Positions 25,937 through 34,858 of a DNA stretch of 64,000 nt are shown here, piece after piece. The notes below the pieces were generated by a model. The model worked only from the letters and a program-made list of their open reading frames with translations, searched no databases and was not told the origin of the DNA. The position numbers and the translations under genes were made by a program. Position 1 is the first letter of the stretch. Every line of letters begins with the position of its first letter. Origin of the DNA: CAZTUH01 sp964616175 (GTDB lineage Bacteria > Pseudomonadota > Gammaproteobacteria > Burkholderiales > Burkholderiaceae_B); contig CAZTUH010000003.1 in assembly GCA_964616175.1 (NCBI GenBank), forward strand, positions 137,613-201,612, in the 5' to 3' direction.

Positions 25937-27112
25937 CTATCGAAATCCAAATAAAAAATGTCTCAGGAAAAATTTTCTTGATGGTTTGATTAAATCAAGC
26001 ATTAAGAAACCAGCACTACACATTAATCGAACAGGCATAAGTTTTTTTGAGAATATAAGTGGTAAAAAATTAGTAATTCCAATCGTTGCACAACGATCTA
26101 ATTTTCTCGAATTCAAAAAAGATGTTAAAAATGGATCGGTATCATTTTCAACATTTCTGAGCCAAGCTTTTAAAGCTTCTCCAAGAGCACTTGCATCTCT
26201 AAATCCAAGATTTAATCCTTGCCCAGCAACAGGATGTAAGATTTGCGCCGCATTTCCAATCGAAACTAATCTACCCTCCACCAATCGTGAACAAGTTTTT
26301 GGATCTAGGGGCATGATGTATCTTTTTTCATTGAAAAGTAAATTACCCAATCGATATCCAGTAATTCTACTTAATTTCTCTGAAAGTCCTTTATTATCTA
26401 GTTTATTTAATTTATGTATTTTTTCGGTTGAACTACACAAAACCAAAGAATAGCAATTTTTGCTTTTTGGATATGGTAAGAGAGCTAAAGGACCATACTT
26501 GGTAAAACGTTCCCAAGCCCAATATTCTTTTGGAAACGTTGATGTTACTGTACTTATAAGAGCACTCTGATTATTTCTTATGGATAATTCATTAATAGAT
26601 GGATCGATTGATCCATCACACTTAACACAAACTCGAGCTTGAATTTCTGAAAAATCACTAGATGTAATCCTAATTTCTTGTTTACTTTGTTGAATAAAAT
26701 AGCTTTTTGAAGCATTTAAAAATGTAATTCCAGATTCTTTGACCTTGTCTTTTAGGGAATTAATAAGATCACTATATGTTGTTACTATACCCAATTTTGG
26801 TATTTGAAAATCCTTACTATGTATAATGCATCTTCCCAAATTATTGAAATTTGAAACATGTATATGCTTTATATCTCGAATGGATTTTAATTTGACTTGC
26901 AATGATTCCAATAGAACAAGACTTCCATAATTTAATGCTAATACCCTTGGATCTTCGATTAGTGTGTAATTAGATGGATTAATCTGATTTTCAGGGTTTT
27001 TTATCAACACAATAAGACTAGGTTTTGGGCAGATTTTGGCTAAAATCAGAGCCAAAATCTGCCCAACTGGGCCATCCCCCAGTATAGCAATATCAAATTT
27101 ATCGTGGATCAT
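25937..27112 (-). CDS. UbiH/UbiF/VisC-family FAD monooxygenase, probable ubiquinone hydroxylase
   Basis: This is a flavin hydroxylase of the ubiquinone-synthesis family. The N-terminal FAD motif is ILGDGPVGQILA. EDPRVLALNYGS is the family's DxR segment. The second FAD motif reads VSIGNAAQILHPVAGQGLNLGFRDA, a hallmark of UbiH/UbiF/UbiI. At 391 aa it is standard. Since Coq7 covers the C6 step, this protein probably hydroxylates another ring position (UbiH- or UbiI-like), but which one cannot be told by eye. Its ATG overlaps the tatD stop by 4 nt, so it belongs to the tmk-holB-tatD unit. Confidence 0.85.
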   Translation of the reverse strand: MIHDKFDIAILGDGPVGQILALILAKICPKPSLIVLIKNPENQINPSNYTLIEDPRVLALNYGSLVLLESLQVKLKSIRDIKHIHVSNFNNLGRCIIHSKDFQIPKLGIVTTYSDLINSLKDKVKESGITFLNASKSYFIQQSKQEIRITSSDFSEIQARVCVKCDGSIDPSINELSIRNNQSALISTVTSTFPKEYWAWERFTKYGPLALLPYPKSKNCYSLVLCSSTEKIHKLNKLDNKGLSEKLSRITGYRLGNLLFNEKRYIMPLDPKTCSRLVEGRLVSIGNAAQILHPVAGQGLNLGFRDASALGEALKAWLRNVENDTDPFLTSFLNSRKLDRCATIGITNFLPLIFSKKLMPVRLMCSAGFLMLDLIKPSRKFFLRHFLFGFR

Positions 27113-27930
27113 GTTTCAGTATTTTTTACTCCAGAATCTTTAGAACCATTAAAATCTTTTTTTCTATTTGCTTTTTTGAAAAGCCTAAAAAAATTTTCTG
27201 ACGAAGCTTGAGCAACTCTTTCTACTGAAATTTCACGTAATTGAGCAATCTTTTGAGCTATCAATGGAACATTTGATGGGTCATTTATTCTTCCACGATA
27301 AGGTTCTGGAGAAAGAAATGGAGAATCTGTTTCAATCAATAAGTAATCCAATGGAATCTTTTGAGCTAATTCTTGGACAAGATAGGATTTTTTAAATGTA
27401 ACAATACCAGATATAGAGATAAAAAAATTCAAGTCGATAGCTTTCTTTGCAAAGTTCCAATTTTCTGTAAAACAATGCATTACTCCAGTAATTTTCCGAG
27501 AATTTTCTTCATTTAATATTTTTAATGAATCTTCTATTGAAGAACGAGTATGAATGACTAGTGGCAACTTAGAATTATAGGATGCTTGGATGTGTTTCCT
27601 AAACATGGATTGTTGCCATTCTAATGAGTTTTTTCCTGACTGATAATCTAAACCTGTCTCTCCTATAGCGACTATTTTTGGATGCTGACTTGATTGAATT
27701 AATTCATCTACTGATAATTCTGATACATCTGAACAACAAGGATGCACACCAATTGAACCCCAAAGGTTCTCATGAGAATTCACAAAATTTGTTGTAGATT
27801 GCCAGTATTTTTTGCTAAGACTAACTACAAGAGCATGGGTAACGCTATTTAGTTTCATTCGATGCAGTATTTTTGAAGCATTTTCTTTCAATTCAGGAAG
27901 GTCAAGATGACAATGAGAATCGACATACAT
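27109..27930 (-). CDS. tatD: TatD-family metal-dependent DNase
   Basis: This is a TatD/YcfH-type hydrolase of the amidohydrolase superfamily. Metal ligands are visible: the N-terminal HxH in DSHCHLDLP, GIHP-like GVHPCC, Glu in GETGLDY, His in LVIHTRSS and MHCFTENW, and Asp in LLIETDSPFLSPEPYRG. The 273-aa length fits. The C-terminal tail is Lys/Asn-rich and extends past the barrel. It lies 5 nt after holB and overlaps the next gene by 4 nt. Proposed roles for the family are 3'-5' DNA exonuclease in repair; not tested here. Confidence 0.93.
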   Translation of the reverse strand: MYVDSHCHLDLPELKENASKILHRMKLNSVTHALVVSLSKKYWQSTTNFVNSHENLWGSIGVHPCCSDVSELSVDELIQSSQHPKIVAIGETGLDYQSGKNSLEWQQSMFRKHIQASYNSKLPLVIHTRSSIEDSLKILNEENSRKITGVMHCFTENWNFAKKAIDLNFFISISGIVTFKKSYLVQELAQKIPLDYLLIETDSPFLSPEPYRGRINDPSNVPLIAQKIAQLREISVERVAQASSENFFRLFKKANRKKDFNGSKDSGVKNTET

Positions 27931-27935
27931 ATTAA

Positions 27936-28997
27936 TTAATTCCTAGACATGGAACATGCAACCCAAAACTTTTGGAGAGCCGTATAAAATAAAAAATTTG
28001 GATTTATGGGCTGTTTTGCAATTGTTTTCTGCTGTGCCAGCCAATTTGAAATATTAATAACCTCTACAAGATTAATATAAGGTGCAATTAACTTCAAATG
28101 CTCTTCCAAAATTAGAAAATAACGCATTTTATTTTCTAAATGCATGAGCGCTAAATCAACACATGTACGTTGCAAAATTTCTATCCATTGAATTGGCATA
28201 ACTCTTTCGCAGTATTTCTGGAATTTGGAAAATATAAACTGATGCCCATGAGCCAGATCATTTACTAGTGAAATTAACCATGTTGGACAACAATTTTCAT
28301 TGTTAAAAGCTGCATGAAAAGCATGTAGTGGAGCTCCTCCACTTGCTGATAACCAATTTTCATTTTTAGCAGCTAAGCTATTCATATTTTTTAACCATTC
28401 ACACGAGTCTTTTCTATGAGGAATTGGAAGAAAGATGCGATGACATCTAGAAACTAGAGTTGGTGATAATAAATTAGGAGAAGACGAAATAATGAAAAAC
28501 AGAGTTTTTCTAGGAGGTTCTTCCAATATTTTCAGCAATGAATTTCTTGACACTTCATTTAATGTTTCGCCAGGAAAAAGGATGACAATTTTCCATCCTC
28601 CTCGATAAGTTGTAGTATTAAACCATGGTTCTAATTCGCGAATTTGGTTTATGGAAATTTCTCTGGATACTTTTTGTTTTGTATAAGATGAAATATGAGT
28701 GCTTTCATACCATCCATCCTTGTATTTTCCGTTTTTTATCTGAAGAAAATCCGGTTTCAGGATTTTTAAATCGGGATGATTTATGTTCAAAGCCCAATGA
28801 CATGCAATGCATTTCCTACATGCAAGATGTTTCTCAGGTTGCTCGCACAAGAGACAAACAGACAAACCTATAACAAAGTTTAATTTCCCAATTCCGGGAC
28901 TTCCATAAATTAACCAGGAATGTCCTAATTGTTCTTGATTTTTCAAAAAAGAACTTGCTCTTTTCTCCTGCCAAGGAAGAAATCTGAAACTAGTCAT
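27936..28997 (-). CDS. holB: DNA polymerase III delta-prime subunit
   Basis: HolB (delta') is part of the clamp loader. It shows a P-loop-like GSPGIGKLNF near residue 33, the zinc module (Cys residues in CEQPEKHLACRKCIACHW) and the SRC motif in SPTLVSRCHRI. The AAA+ core is followed by a divergent helical C-terminus. The 353-aa length is typical. The start overlaps tmk by 4 nt and tatD follows by 5 nt, the standard tmk-holB-tatD run. Confidence 0.94.
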   Translation of the reverse strand: MTSFRFLPWQEKRASSFLKNQEQLGHSWLIYGSPGIGKLNFVIGLSVCLLCEQPEKHLACRKCIACHWALNINHPDLKILKPDFLQIKNGKYKDGWYESTHISSYTKQKVSREISINQIRELEPWFNTTTYRGGWKIVILFPGETLNEVSRNSLLKILEEPPRKTLFFIISSSPNLLSPTLVSRCHRIFLPIPHRKDSCEWLKNMNSLAAKNENWLSASGGAPLHAFHAAFNNENCCPTWLISLVNDLAHGHQFIFSKFQKYCERVMPIQWIEILQRTCVDLALMHLENKMRYFLILEEHLKLIAPYINLVEVINISNWLAQQKTIAKQPINPNFLFYTALQKFWVACSMSRN

Positions 28998-29626
28998 AAC
29001 GATTCCGAAATCAATTTCATCAAGTCAACTTTGAGAATTGATTTAATCAGGTTTTCTGATTGTGTTGCATTTATTAGATTTATTCTTTTTGGATTTTTTT
29101 TTACTTGATTTAAGTAACCATCTCGTACGCACTTGAAAAAATCTAGTTTTTCTACCTCAAATCGATCAAGATCTTTCTTAGTATCATTAATCAGCCGAAA
29201 ATTTGCCAATTCTATAGGAAGATCAAAAAACCATGTCATATCAGGTTTTAAATTTATCTTAAAAAATTTTTCTATTCTTTTAATATGGTCAATTGAAATC
29301 TTTCGACCACTTCCTTGATAGGCATAGGTCGAATCGCTAAATCGATCACAAATGACCCATTTTCCATCTGATAAAGCTGGGCAAATAAGATTATGGACAT
29401 GCTCAAATCTTGCTGCAAAAAGCAATAAAGCTTCTGTTTCAGCTTCCATTTTTTCATGTAAAAGCAATTCCCGAAGATTTTCTCCAATGGAAGTCCCTCC
29501 TGGTTCTCTTGTAGCAATGACGTTTATTCCTTGATTTTCCAAAAAATTAATTATCCAAGGTAAGTATGTACTTTTCCCTGCACCGTCAATCCCTTCCAGA
29601 GTTATGAATCGACCTTTCAGACTCAA
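28994..29626 (-). CDS. tmk: Thymidylate kinase
   Basis: Tmk phosphorylates dTMP to dTDP, downstream of ThyA. The P-loop is LEGIDGAGKSTY (10-21). The TREPGGTSIGENLR and DRFSDSTYAYQGSGR motifs are diagnostic of bacterial TMPK. The 210-aa length fits. It is the first gene of tmk-holB-tatD-ubiH-like, divergent from ygfZ with only 56 bp between start codons. In many betaproteobacteria mltG precedes tmk; it is not here. Confidence 0.97.
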   Translation of the reverse strand: MSLKGRFITLEGIDGAGKSTYLPWIINFLENQGINVIATREPGGTSIGENLRELLLHEKMEAETEALLLFAARFEHVHNLICPALSDGKWVICDRFSDSTYAYQGSGRKISIDHIKRIEKFFKINLKPDMTWFFDLPIELANFRLINDTKKDLDRFEVEKLDFFKCVRDGYLNQVKKNPKRINLINATQSENLIKSILKVDLMKLISESL

Positions 29627-29682
29627 ATAACTAATTCCTTTTGAAAGTTTTTTATTGTTTGCAAAGATTTATATCTGTTAAC

Positions 29683-30801
29683 ATGAAATCAGAAAAAATT
29701 TTTATTGAATTTCCTTCCAATGAAATTTATATGTTTAATAAAACAGAGAATGTTCGAGGTTTTATGCCTTTCCCAGTTTCTAATTCACACATGTGCTATT
29801 CTAATGAATATGTCCTTTGTATGCTACTCCCAAGTTATCAAGTTATAACAGTAAGTGGAAAAGATGCAGCAAATTTTCTGAATCGGCAATTCACAAAAGA
29901 AGTTCTTAATGCAGATTACAACCGTGCTTTTTTTTCTGGTTATTGCTCTGCAAAAGGAAAGCTCCTTGCAACACTACTTTTTTGGAAACAAAGAAGAATT
30001 CAAAAAACAGAAGAAATACAGATCTTGATAAGGAGCGACCTATTATCTTCATTCATAGATCGGATATCTATTTTTATCTTGAGGGAAGATGTAATTTTTA
30101 CTATCCAAGAACTTCAGATTCTGGGAATAATTGCTCTGAAAAATTCTTTAACAAAATTAGAAGAAAAAATTCAATCTAAATTGCCATGTGGAGTTTGGGA
30201 ATTATCAGAAAGCCCAATTGGAATCTGGATTTCTTATCCTTGTGCAGATCAAGAAAAATTGAGATGGTTCTGGATAACGAAAAATCAGACTTGTTTTCCG
30301 TTATACCAAAGTAAAAATTTACACCAATCAGGAGTCATCAATGAAGCAGAAAATCTTTGGCGAGGATTTGATCTTGCATTAGGACTTCCGTGGATATCAA
30401 AATCCATACAAAATATTTTTATTCCGCAAGCAGTTAATCTAGATTTAGTTGGTGGAATTAGTTTCAATAAAGGATGTTACCCAGGACAAGAAGTGATAGC
30501 TCGAATTCATTATCGTGGAGCTTTAAAGCGGCGCATGTTCCATGGATTGTTGTCAAGTTCTGATCCAAGCTGGAAATTTTCAGATCCTTTGATTGGAAAA
30601 GATATTATTGATGGTGAAAAGAAAAATCAGACATGTGGAAGAATAGTTGACTCCTTGATTACTCCAAAATCTGCAGAAATACTTTTTGAACTAAATATTA
30701 ATTCTGCTGCTAGCAAAAAACTATGTTTAGAGAAAAAGAATGGAGCCTTTATTCAGATTCTGAATTTTCCAAATGAAGTGAAAAAAGAACATTCTATTTA
30801 G
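29683..30801 (+). CDS. ygfZ: YgfZ/GcvT-domain folate-binding protein
   Basis: YgfZ is a folate-dependent protein that supports Fe-S enzyme maintenance, including tRNA thiolation (MiaB). The family signature KGCYPGQEVIARIHYRG lies near residue 263, and its Cys is the functional residue. The N-terminal part has VSGKDAANFLNRQFTKEV and YCSAKGKLLATLLF. The frame extends to a TTG at 29641, but the ATG at 29683 is preferred (372 aa). Neither has a good ribosome-binding site, and later Mets are possible. It ends 2 nt from the convergent VIT-family gene. Confidence 0.9.
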   Translation: MKSEKIFIEFPSNEIYMFNKTENVRGFMPFPVSNSHMCYSNEYVLCMLLPSYQVITVSGKDAANFLNRQFTKEVLNADYNRAFFSGYCSAKGKLLATLLFWKQRRIQKTEEIQILIRSDLLSSFIDRISIFILREDVIFTIQELQILGIIALKNSLTKLEEKIQSKLPCGVWELSESPIGIWISYPCADQEKLRWFWITKNQTCFPLYQSKNLHQSGVINEAENLWRGFDLALGLPWISKSIQNIFIPQAVNLDLVGGISFNKGCYPGQEVIARIHYRGALKRRMFHGLLSSSDPSWKFSDPLIGKDIIDGEKKNQTCGRIVDSLITPKSAEILFELNINSAASKKLCLEKKNGAFIQILNFPNEVKKEHSI

Positions 30802-30803
30802 AT

Positions 30804-31493
30804 TTATGGAATAGTCCCAAACAACAAACCTGCAGAAGTTGTTATTGCTATTGCAATTGCTCCCAAAAGAGTAACTCTTACTGTTGCTCGAAAAATTGGA
30901 GCTCCTCCAATCCAAGCAGAGATTATTCCAAGAATACTTAAAAAAGCTATTGAACTAGCAATGATAGAAACTATAATTTGATTATATGGTACCATCATTG
31001 CAACAATTAAAGGAAAAAACCCTCCTGCTGCAAATGAAAATGTAGATACAACAGCTGCTTGGATTGGTTCTGCTCGATTGAATGATGAAATTCCAAGCTC
31101 ATCTCGGGCATGAGCATCTAGAGCATCGTGCTGAGTTAATTGTATGGCAACTTCTCTTGCCAAATCAACAGTCAAGCCCCGATCGATATAAATTTGGATT
31201 AATTCAAGTAATTCTTCGTCGGAATTTTTATCCAATGCATTCTTTTCTATTTTGAGATCTGCATTTTCAGTATCAGATTGAGAACATACTGAAACGTATT
31301 CTCCACCTCCCATGGCTAATGCCCCTGCTATTAGTCCAGCTAGCCCAGATGTAATGATTGTATCATAGTTCGATTGAGCGGCAGAAACACCAGCAATAAG
31401 ACTAGCTGTTGATACTATACCATCATTAGCACCAAGTACAGAGGCTCGCAGCAGTGCTGCTCTAAAGATACGATGATGTTTTTCCATTAACAT
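30804..31493 (-). CDS. VIT1/CCC1-family metal transporter
   Basis: This resembles the plant/yeast vacuolar iron transporter family. The signature near the N-terminus is ASVLGANDGIVSTASLIAGV. GLAGLIAGALAMGGGEYVSVCSQ follows in TM2. A cytoplasmic segment rich in Glu/Asp (about 75-135, the metal-binding helical domain) comes next, then three more hydrophobic segments up to the C-terminus. The length of 229 aa and about 5 TMs are typical. It may export or store Fe(II) or Mn(II); the substrate in this organism is unknown. It is a single gene, 19 nt downstream of rnfH. Confidence 0.87.
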   Translation of the reverse strand: MLMEKHHRIFRAALLRASVLGANDGIVSTASLIAGVSAAQSNYDTIITSGLAGLIAGALAMGGGEYVSVCSQSDTENADLKIEKNALDKNSDEELLELIQIYIDRGLTVDLAREVAIQLTQHDALDAHARDELGISSFNRAEPIQAAVVSTFSFAAGGFFPLIVAMMVPYNQIIVSIIASSIAFLSILGIISAWIGGAPIFRATVRVTLLGAIAIAITTSAGLLFGTIP

Positions 31494-31512
31494 TATATTA
31501 ATCCAAATGATG

Positions 31513-31812
31513 TTAAGAATTCTGAGATGATTTTTTTATTTTTTTGAGATAAGCTCGTTTTTTTCTCGATTCTGTCGGATCAAATATTAACGGACTATAC
31601 AATTCAACTCTATCATTATCTGATAATATAAAATCAGCGTTCTTTTTTTCTCCAAATATTCCTATTCCATTTTTCCAAGGATCAAGATTTGGGAAAGCAA
31701 GCATGATTCCAGAATCTTTCAAAGCATGGATAATTGTAGATCCTTCAGGTAAATTAATCGTACAGTGCCAAATCTTATTAGTTGATAAGCAATAGTAAAC
31801 GCTAATTAGCAT
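31513..31812 (-). CDS. RnfH-family (UPF0125) ubiquitin-fold protein
   Basis: This is a small beta-grasp protein of the RnfH/RatB (UPF0125) family, which usually neighbours ratA and smpB, as here. Family features are LPEGSTIIHALKDSGI and the C-terminal DNDRVELYSPLIFDPTESRKKRA, which is highly diagnostic. It ends in a basic tail. The function is not established. A GTG at 31821 would overlap ratA; the ATG at 31812 aligns with homologue starts and gives 99 aa. GGAGAAAGGG upstream could serve either. Confidence 0.9.
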   Translation of the reverse strand: MLISVYYCLSTNKIWHCTINLPEGSTIIHALKDSGIMLAFPNLDPWKNGIGIFGEKKNADFILSDNDRVELYSPLIFDPTESRKKRAYLKKIKKSSQNS

Positions 31813-31814
31813 GC

Positions 31815-32258
31815 TTAACACACCCTTTCTCCATAAATAATATCAGCTCGGTTTAGAAAACTATCAACAAAACTTGAGATAATATTTTTAAATACTGGAG
31901 CAATAACTAATTCTATAATTCGTAGAGAAAAAGTATATTCCATAGAGAAAAAAATCTTGCATGTTTTTTCTGGATAATTTTGAAATGTCCATTTTCCACT
32001 AAGGAATGAGAATGGTCCTTCTACTAATTCCAGTTCTATCCTAGCAGGATAATAGTGTTTATTATGAGTAGTAAATCGCTGATGTATGCCGTGAAAATCT
32101 ATATTTATAGAAGCTAAGACATTTTCTTCATCAAAATATTGGATCTCAGTTCCTCCACACCATGGCATAAAATCCGGATATTTATCAACTTCAGCTACCA
32201 AGCAGAACATCTGCCTAGAGCTGTATGGAACATGCAAAGATCTTTGAATTTTATACAT
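31815..32258 (-). CDS. ratA: RatA/COQ10-type SRPBCC protein
   Basis: This START-like SRPBCC lipid-binding protein is of the RatA/Coq10 group. In bacteria it is annotated as the RatA toxin (ribosome association), while the eukaryotic relatives bind ubiquinone. The N-terminus SLHVPYSSRQMFCLVAEVDKYPDFMPWC is characteristic. FHGIHQRFTTHN and LVEGPFSFLSGKWTF match the fold core. The 147-aa length is normal. It is divergent from smpB and upstream of rnfH, the conserved smpB/ratA/rnfH module. A role helping ubiquinone function is plausible next to complex I, but is inference. Confidence 0.92.
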   Translation of the reverse strand: MYKIQRSLHVPYSSRQMFCLVAEVDKYPDFMPWCGGTEIQYFDEENVLASINIDFHGIHQRFTTHNKHYYPARIELELVEGPFSFLSGKWTFQNYPEKTCKIFFSMEYTFSLRIIELVIAPVFKNIISSFVDSFLNRADIIYGERVC

Positions 32259-32348
32259 AAGGATATTTAGTCTGTTCTATTTAGATGATTCATTACATAA
32301 TAGTAACTTAAAATTTCCATTTTTTTATTACTTATCTACCTATCAAAT

Positions 32349-32825
32349 ATGAATCTTATCAATAATTGCAAGGTCAAGCATAACTATTTCCTTGAAAAGG
32401 AATATGAAGCAGGATTAATTCTCCAAGGATGGGAAGTCAAATCCATTAGGGCGGGACAAGCTCAGTTAGGAGAAAGTTACATCAATTCAATTAACAGGGA
32501 ATTCTTCATTATAGGTATGCATATTAGTCCACTTTCTGCAGCTTCTAGTCATGTCAAAATTGATCCAATCAGATCAAGAAAGATCTTGCTAAAAACAGCA
32601 GAAATGAAAAAATTAATAGGAAAGCTTAAAAAACGGGGGTATGCATTAATGCCATTAAATCTCCATTGCAATAAAAAAGGGTATATAAAATTAAGTTTTG
32701 CTGAAGCTTTTGGAAAAAAGCTTCATGATAAAAGAAGATCAATAAAAAACCAGGATTGGGTTCGCCAGAAGCAGAGAATTATGAAAAACAATTCTGTAGG
32801 AAAATTGCATTCAAAAATCGAATAA
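32349..32825 (+). CDS. smpB: SmpB, tmRNA-binding protein
   Basis: SmpB delivers tmRNA to stalled ribosomes for trans-translation. The 158-aa protein has the OB-fold core: NYFLEKEYEAGLILQGWEVKSIRAG (first half), then LKKRGYALMPLNLHCNKKGYIKL, and the basic C-terminal tail KKLHDKRRSIKNQDW. The C-terminus is Lys/Asn/Ser-rich. The ssrA RNA gene itself is not in this window. Confidence 0.97.
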   Translation: MNLINNCKVKHNYFLEKEYEAGLILQGWEVKSIRAGQAQLGESYINSINREFFIIGMHISPLSAASSHVKIDPIRSRKILLKTAEMKKLIGKLKKRGYALMPLNLHCNKKGYIKLSFAEAFGKKLHDKRRSIKNQDWVRQKQRIMKNNSVGKLHSKIE

Positions 32826-32874
32826 ATCTTATTTATTTAAAAATAAGCAAAAATATTTCCTATTTTTTTTATAT

Positions 32875-33795
32875 CTACTTGTTCTTTTTTATTACATTCA
32901 TAGCTGTAGCAATCATGCTGCTGACATTGGATAGATCAGAAGGAATAACAAGAGTATTGCTTTCTTTTGCCAGATTTTTAAAGGCATCTACAAATCGCTC
33001 TGCTATTTTTAGATTAGCAGCATTTTCTCCTCCTGGTTTTTGAATCGCTTCTGCTAGCAATATCAATGCCTTCTTTGTAGCTTCGGCTACTTCTACAATC
33101 GCTAAAGCTTGACCCTGAGCATCGTTAATTTGAGCTTGCCGTGAACCCTCAGAACGAGCAATAGCTGCTTCTCGCTCTCCCGTAGCGATGTTTATTTGTT
33201 CCTGACGACGACCTTCTGAAGCAGCAACCAATGCTCGTTTTTCGCGTTCAGCAGTGATTTGAGCCTGCATAGCACGCAATATTTCATTAGGCGGAGTTAA
33301 ATCTTTAATCTCGTAACGCAAAACTTTTACTCCCCAATTTAAAGCAGCCTCATCAAGAGCAGAAACAACTGTAGTATTGATGGTCTCACGTTCTTCAAAA
33401 GTTCGATCTAATTCCATTTTTCCTATTACAGATCGTAATGTTGTTTGAGCTAATTGAGTAATAGCAGAAATATAATTAGATGATCCGTAAGAAGCTCTCA
33501 TTGGATCTGTGATCTGAAAAAATAAAACTCCATCCACCTGTAACTGAGTATTATCACAGGTAATGCAAACCTGACTAGGCACATCTAATGGAATTTCTTT
33601 AAGAGAATGTTGATAAGAAATTCTTTCAATAAAAGGAAAAATAAAACCAGCTCCAGGAGATAAGATGCGATCGAATTTTCCCAAGCGTTCTACAACCCAT
33701 GCATGTTGTTGGGGTACAATAGCAACTGATTTTGCAATTAGCAAGATTGTCAGAATCAAAATTATTATGAAATAAGGTATAGATAAATCATCCAT
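32875..33795 (-). CDS. SPFH/stomatin-like membrane protease-associated protein (QmcA type)
   Basis: This is an SPFH (stomatin/prohibitin/flotillin/HflK) protein with one N-terminal membrane helix (about 6-24). It has the SPFH core VPQQHAWVVERLGKFDRILSPG and ALNWGVKVLRYEIKDLTPP, and a long Ala/Glu/Gln coiled coil (about 165-240). At 306 aa it matches E. coli QmcA (YbbK). It is followed upstream-to-downstream by its usual partner: the NfeD gene lies just before it on the same strand with 29 nt between. Such pairs are thought to organise membrane protein quality control. Confidence 0.93.
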   Translation of the reverse strand: MDDLSIPYFIIILILTILLIAKSVAIVPQQHAWVVERLGKFDRILSPGAGFIFPFIERISYQHSLKEIPLDVPSQVCITCDNTQLQVDGVLFFQITDPMRASYGSSNYISAITQLAQTTLRSVIGKMELDRTFEERETINTTVVSALDEAALNWGVKVLRYEIKDLTPPNEILRAMQAQITAEREKRALVAASEGRRQEQINIATGEREAAIARSEGSRQAQINDAQGQALAIVEVAEATKKALILLAEAIQKPGGENAANLKIAERFVDAFKNLAKESNTLVIPSDLSNVSSMIATAMNVIKKNK

Positions 33796-33824
33796 AATTA
33801 AAAGTCCATAAGATTAAAAGGTAG

Positions 33825-34286
33825 TCATTTTTTTTCAGTATCATTTTTGATAAAAATCTGTGGCTCTATACATGGGGTTACAATAAGTCTGTTACCATTA
33901 ATTCCAACAATAGTGAATAATCCATCTTTTTTTTGATGTTTCTGGAACTGGTATAATTCAACTTGCCAAGTTGTTCCACGATAACAAACACTTGATAAAC
34001 CTTCTTGTGACCAATTATTAATTGTAAGAAATTGTCCAATCTCTACAGGAAAAATTTGATCAACAGTTTTCTCTCTTTTTGAAAATTTTTTGCGGCATGC
34101 AAACAAACAAAAAAAAATAGTCAATTGGCAAAAAAAGATCTGTAGAAACAAATTCGGTGAAAACATTGCAACTACACTTCCAACTAACATGCTTAATGAA
34201 ATCAAAAGCAAATAAAAAGTATTACTCAATAATTCAATTATTAGAATCAATAAGGATATCCCTAACCAAAAACTTGCAGTGTTCAA
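33825..34286 (-). CDS. NfeD-family membrane protein
   Basis: NfeD short form (like E. coli YbbJ): hydrophobic N-terminal half with about three TM segments (5-25, 27-45, 48-64), followed by a basic hinge and a soluble OB-fold (about 85-145). GLSSVCYRGTTWQVEL is the conserved OB signature, related to G-x-a-x(2)-g-x(2)-W. It starts the nfeD-SPFH pair. The 153-aa length is typical. The C-terminal tail (IFIKNDTEKK) is charged. Confidence 0.9.
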   Translation of the reverse strand: MNTASFWLGISLLILIIELLSNTFYLLLISLSMLVGSVVAMFSPNLFLQIFFCQLTIFFCLFACRKKFSKREKTVDQIFPVEIGQFLTINNWSQEGLSSVCYRGTTWQVELYQFQKHQKKDGLFTIVGINGNRLIVTPCIEPQIFIKNDTEKK

Positions 34287-34335
34287 AGTAGTCCTAAATT
34301 AAAGAATTGTCTTTAACATCTTTTCAATGTCCAAG

Positions 34336-34362
34336 ATTGAACTATAATAAACTTGGTTCAAT
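34336..34362. promoter_or_regulatory. Inverted repeat flanking a TATAAT in the nfeD/bolA spacer
   Basis: Perfect 7-bp arms ATTGAAC (34336-34342) and GTTCAAT (34356-34362) flank a 13-bp centre that starts with TATAAT (34343-34348). A dyad around a -10 looks like an operator, yet no good -35 is seen at 16-18 nt on the plus strand. It lies 50 nt upstream of the nfeD start (minus) and 192 nt upstream of bolA (plus), so either could be the target. Confidence 0.3.
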
Positions 34363-34438
34363 ATTTCTAAACCTTGATTTTAAGGGTAATTTGGAAAATT
34401 TTAGTAATAGCAAATGAAAATCTTTTTTCCAAGTTCCA

Positions 34439-34472
34439 AATAAAATAACAAGGTATGAATAAAATAACAAGG
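34439..34472 (+). repeat. Short tandem repeat, two 15-bp copies
   Basis: AATAAAATAACAAGG occurs perfectly at 34439-34453 and again at 34458-34472, a period of 19 nt. It lies 81-115 nt upstream of bolA. It may be a slippage product or a repeated binding site. No other copy was noticed in the window. Confidence 0.6.
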
Positions 34473-34553
34473 ATATATTTTTAATGAGCAAACCTCTGTT
34501 CACTAAAAATGATTTGAGTATAATTTGTTGGTTTCGAGGAGAACAAAGTATCC

Positions 34554-34829
34554 ATGAAGAAAAACTTTATTTCAGATGAAAATCTTCTCAAGATAATCCA
34601 AGAAAGATTATCAAAACTAGAACCAAGATTCCTGAAAATTGAAGATGAATCACATCTCCATATAGGGCATGAGGCATGGAAAAGAGGAGGAAAACACTAT
34701 CAGATTTTTATAGCTTCAAAAATGTTTTACGGTATGAAGGACATTGATTCCCATCGTTTGGTTTACAAACATCTAAGTGAATTTATACCTTTTCCAATCC
34801 ATGCTCTTGTTTTAAAAACTCAAGCATAA
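34554..34829 (+). CDS. BolA-family protein
   Basis: BolA proteins work with monothiol glutaredoxins in Fe-S/iron handling, and some act as transcription regulators. The 91-aa protein has LKIEDESHLHIGHEA (the conserved DeSxxHxGH), HYQIFIASKMFYGM, and the C-terminal SHRLVYKHLSEF and IHALVLKT. The class His ligands are present. GAGGAG lies 11 nt before the ATG. It is followed after 29 nt by the parvulin gene, a common betaproteobacterial pair. No glutaredoxin gene lies in the window. Confidence 0.93.
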   Translation: MKKNFISDENLLKIIQERLSKLEPRFLKIEDESHLHIGHEAWKRGGKHYQIFIASKMFYGMKDIDSHRLVYKHLSEFIPFPIHALVLKTQA

Positions 34830-34858
34830 AAAATTCTGCATAATCTCCCGAGGTATTA

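Noticed and set aside
25986..26453. 155-codon plus-strand ORF within the UbiH-like gene
   Set aside because: Long, but fully antisense to a clearly conserved flavoprotein; a by-product of codon bias.
32828..32847. Terminator between smpB and the SPFH gene
   Set aside because: A 7-bp A/T-rich stem with a distant T-run; too weak to support.
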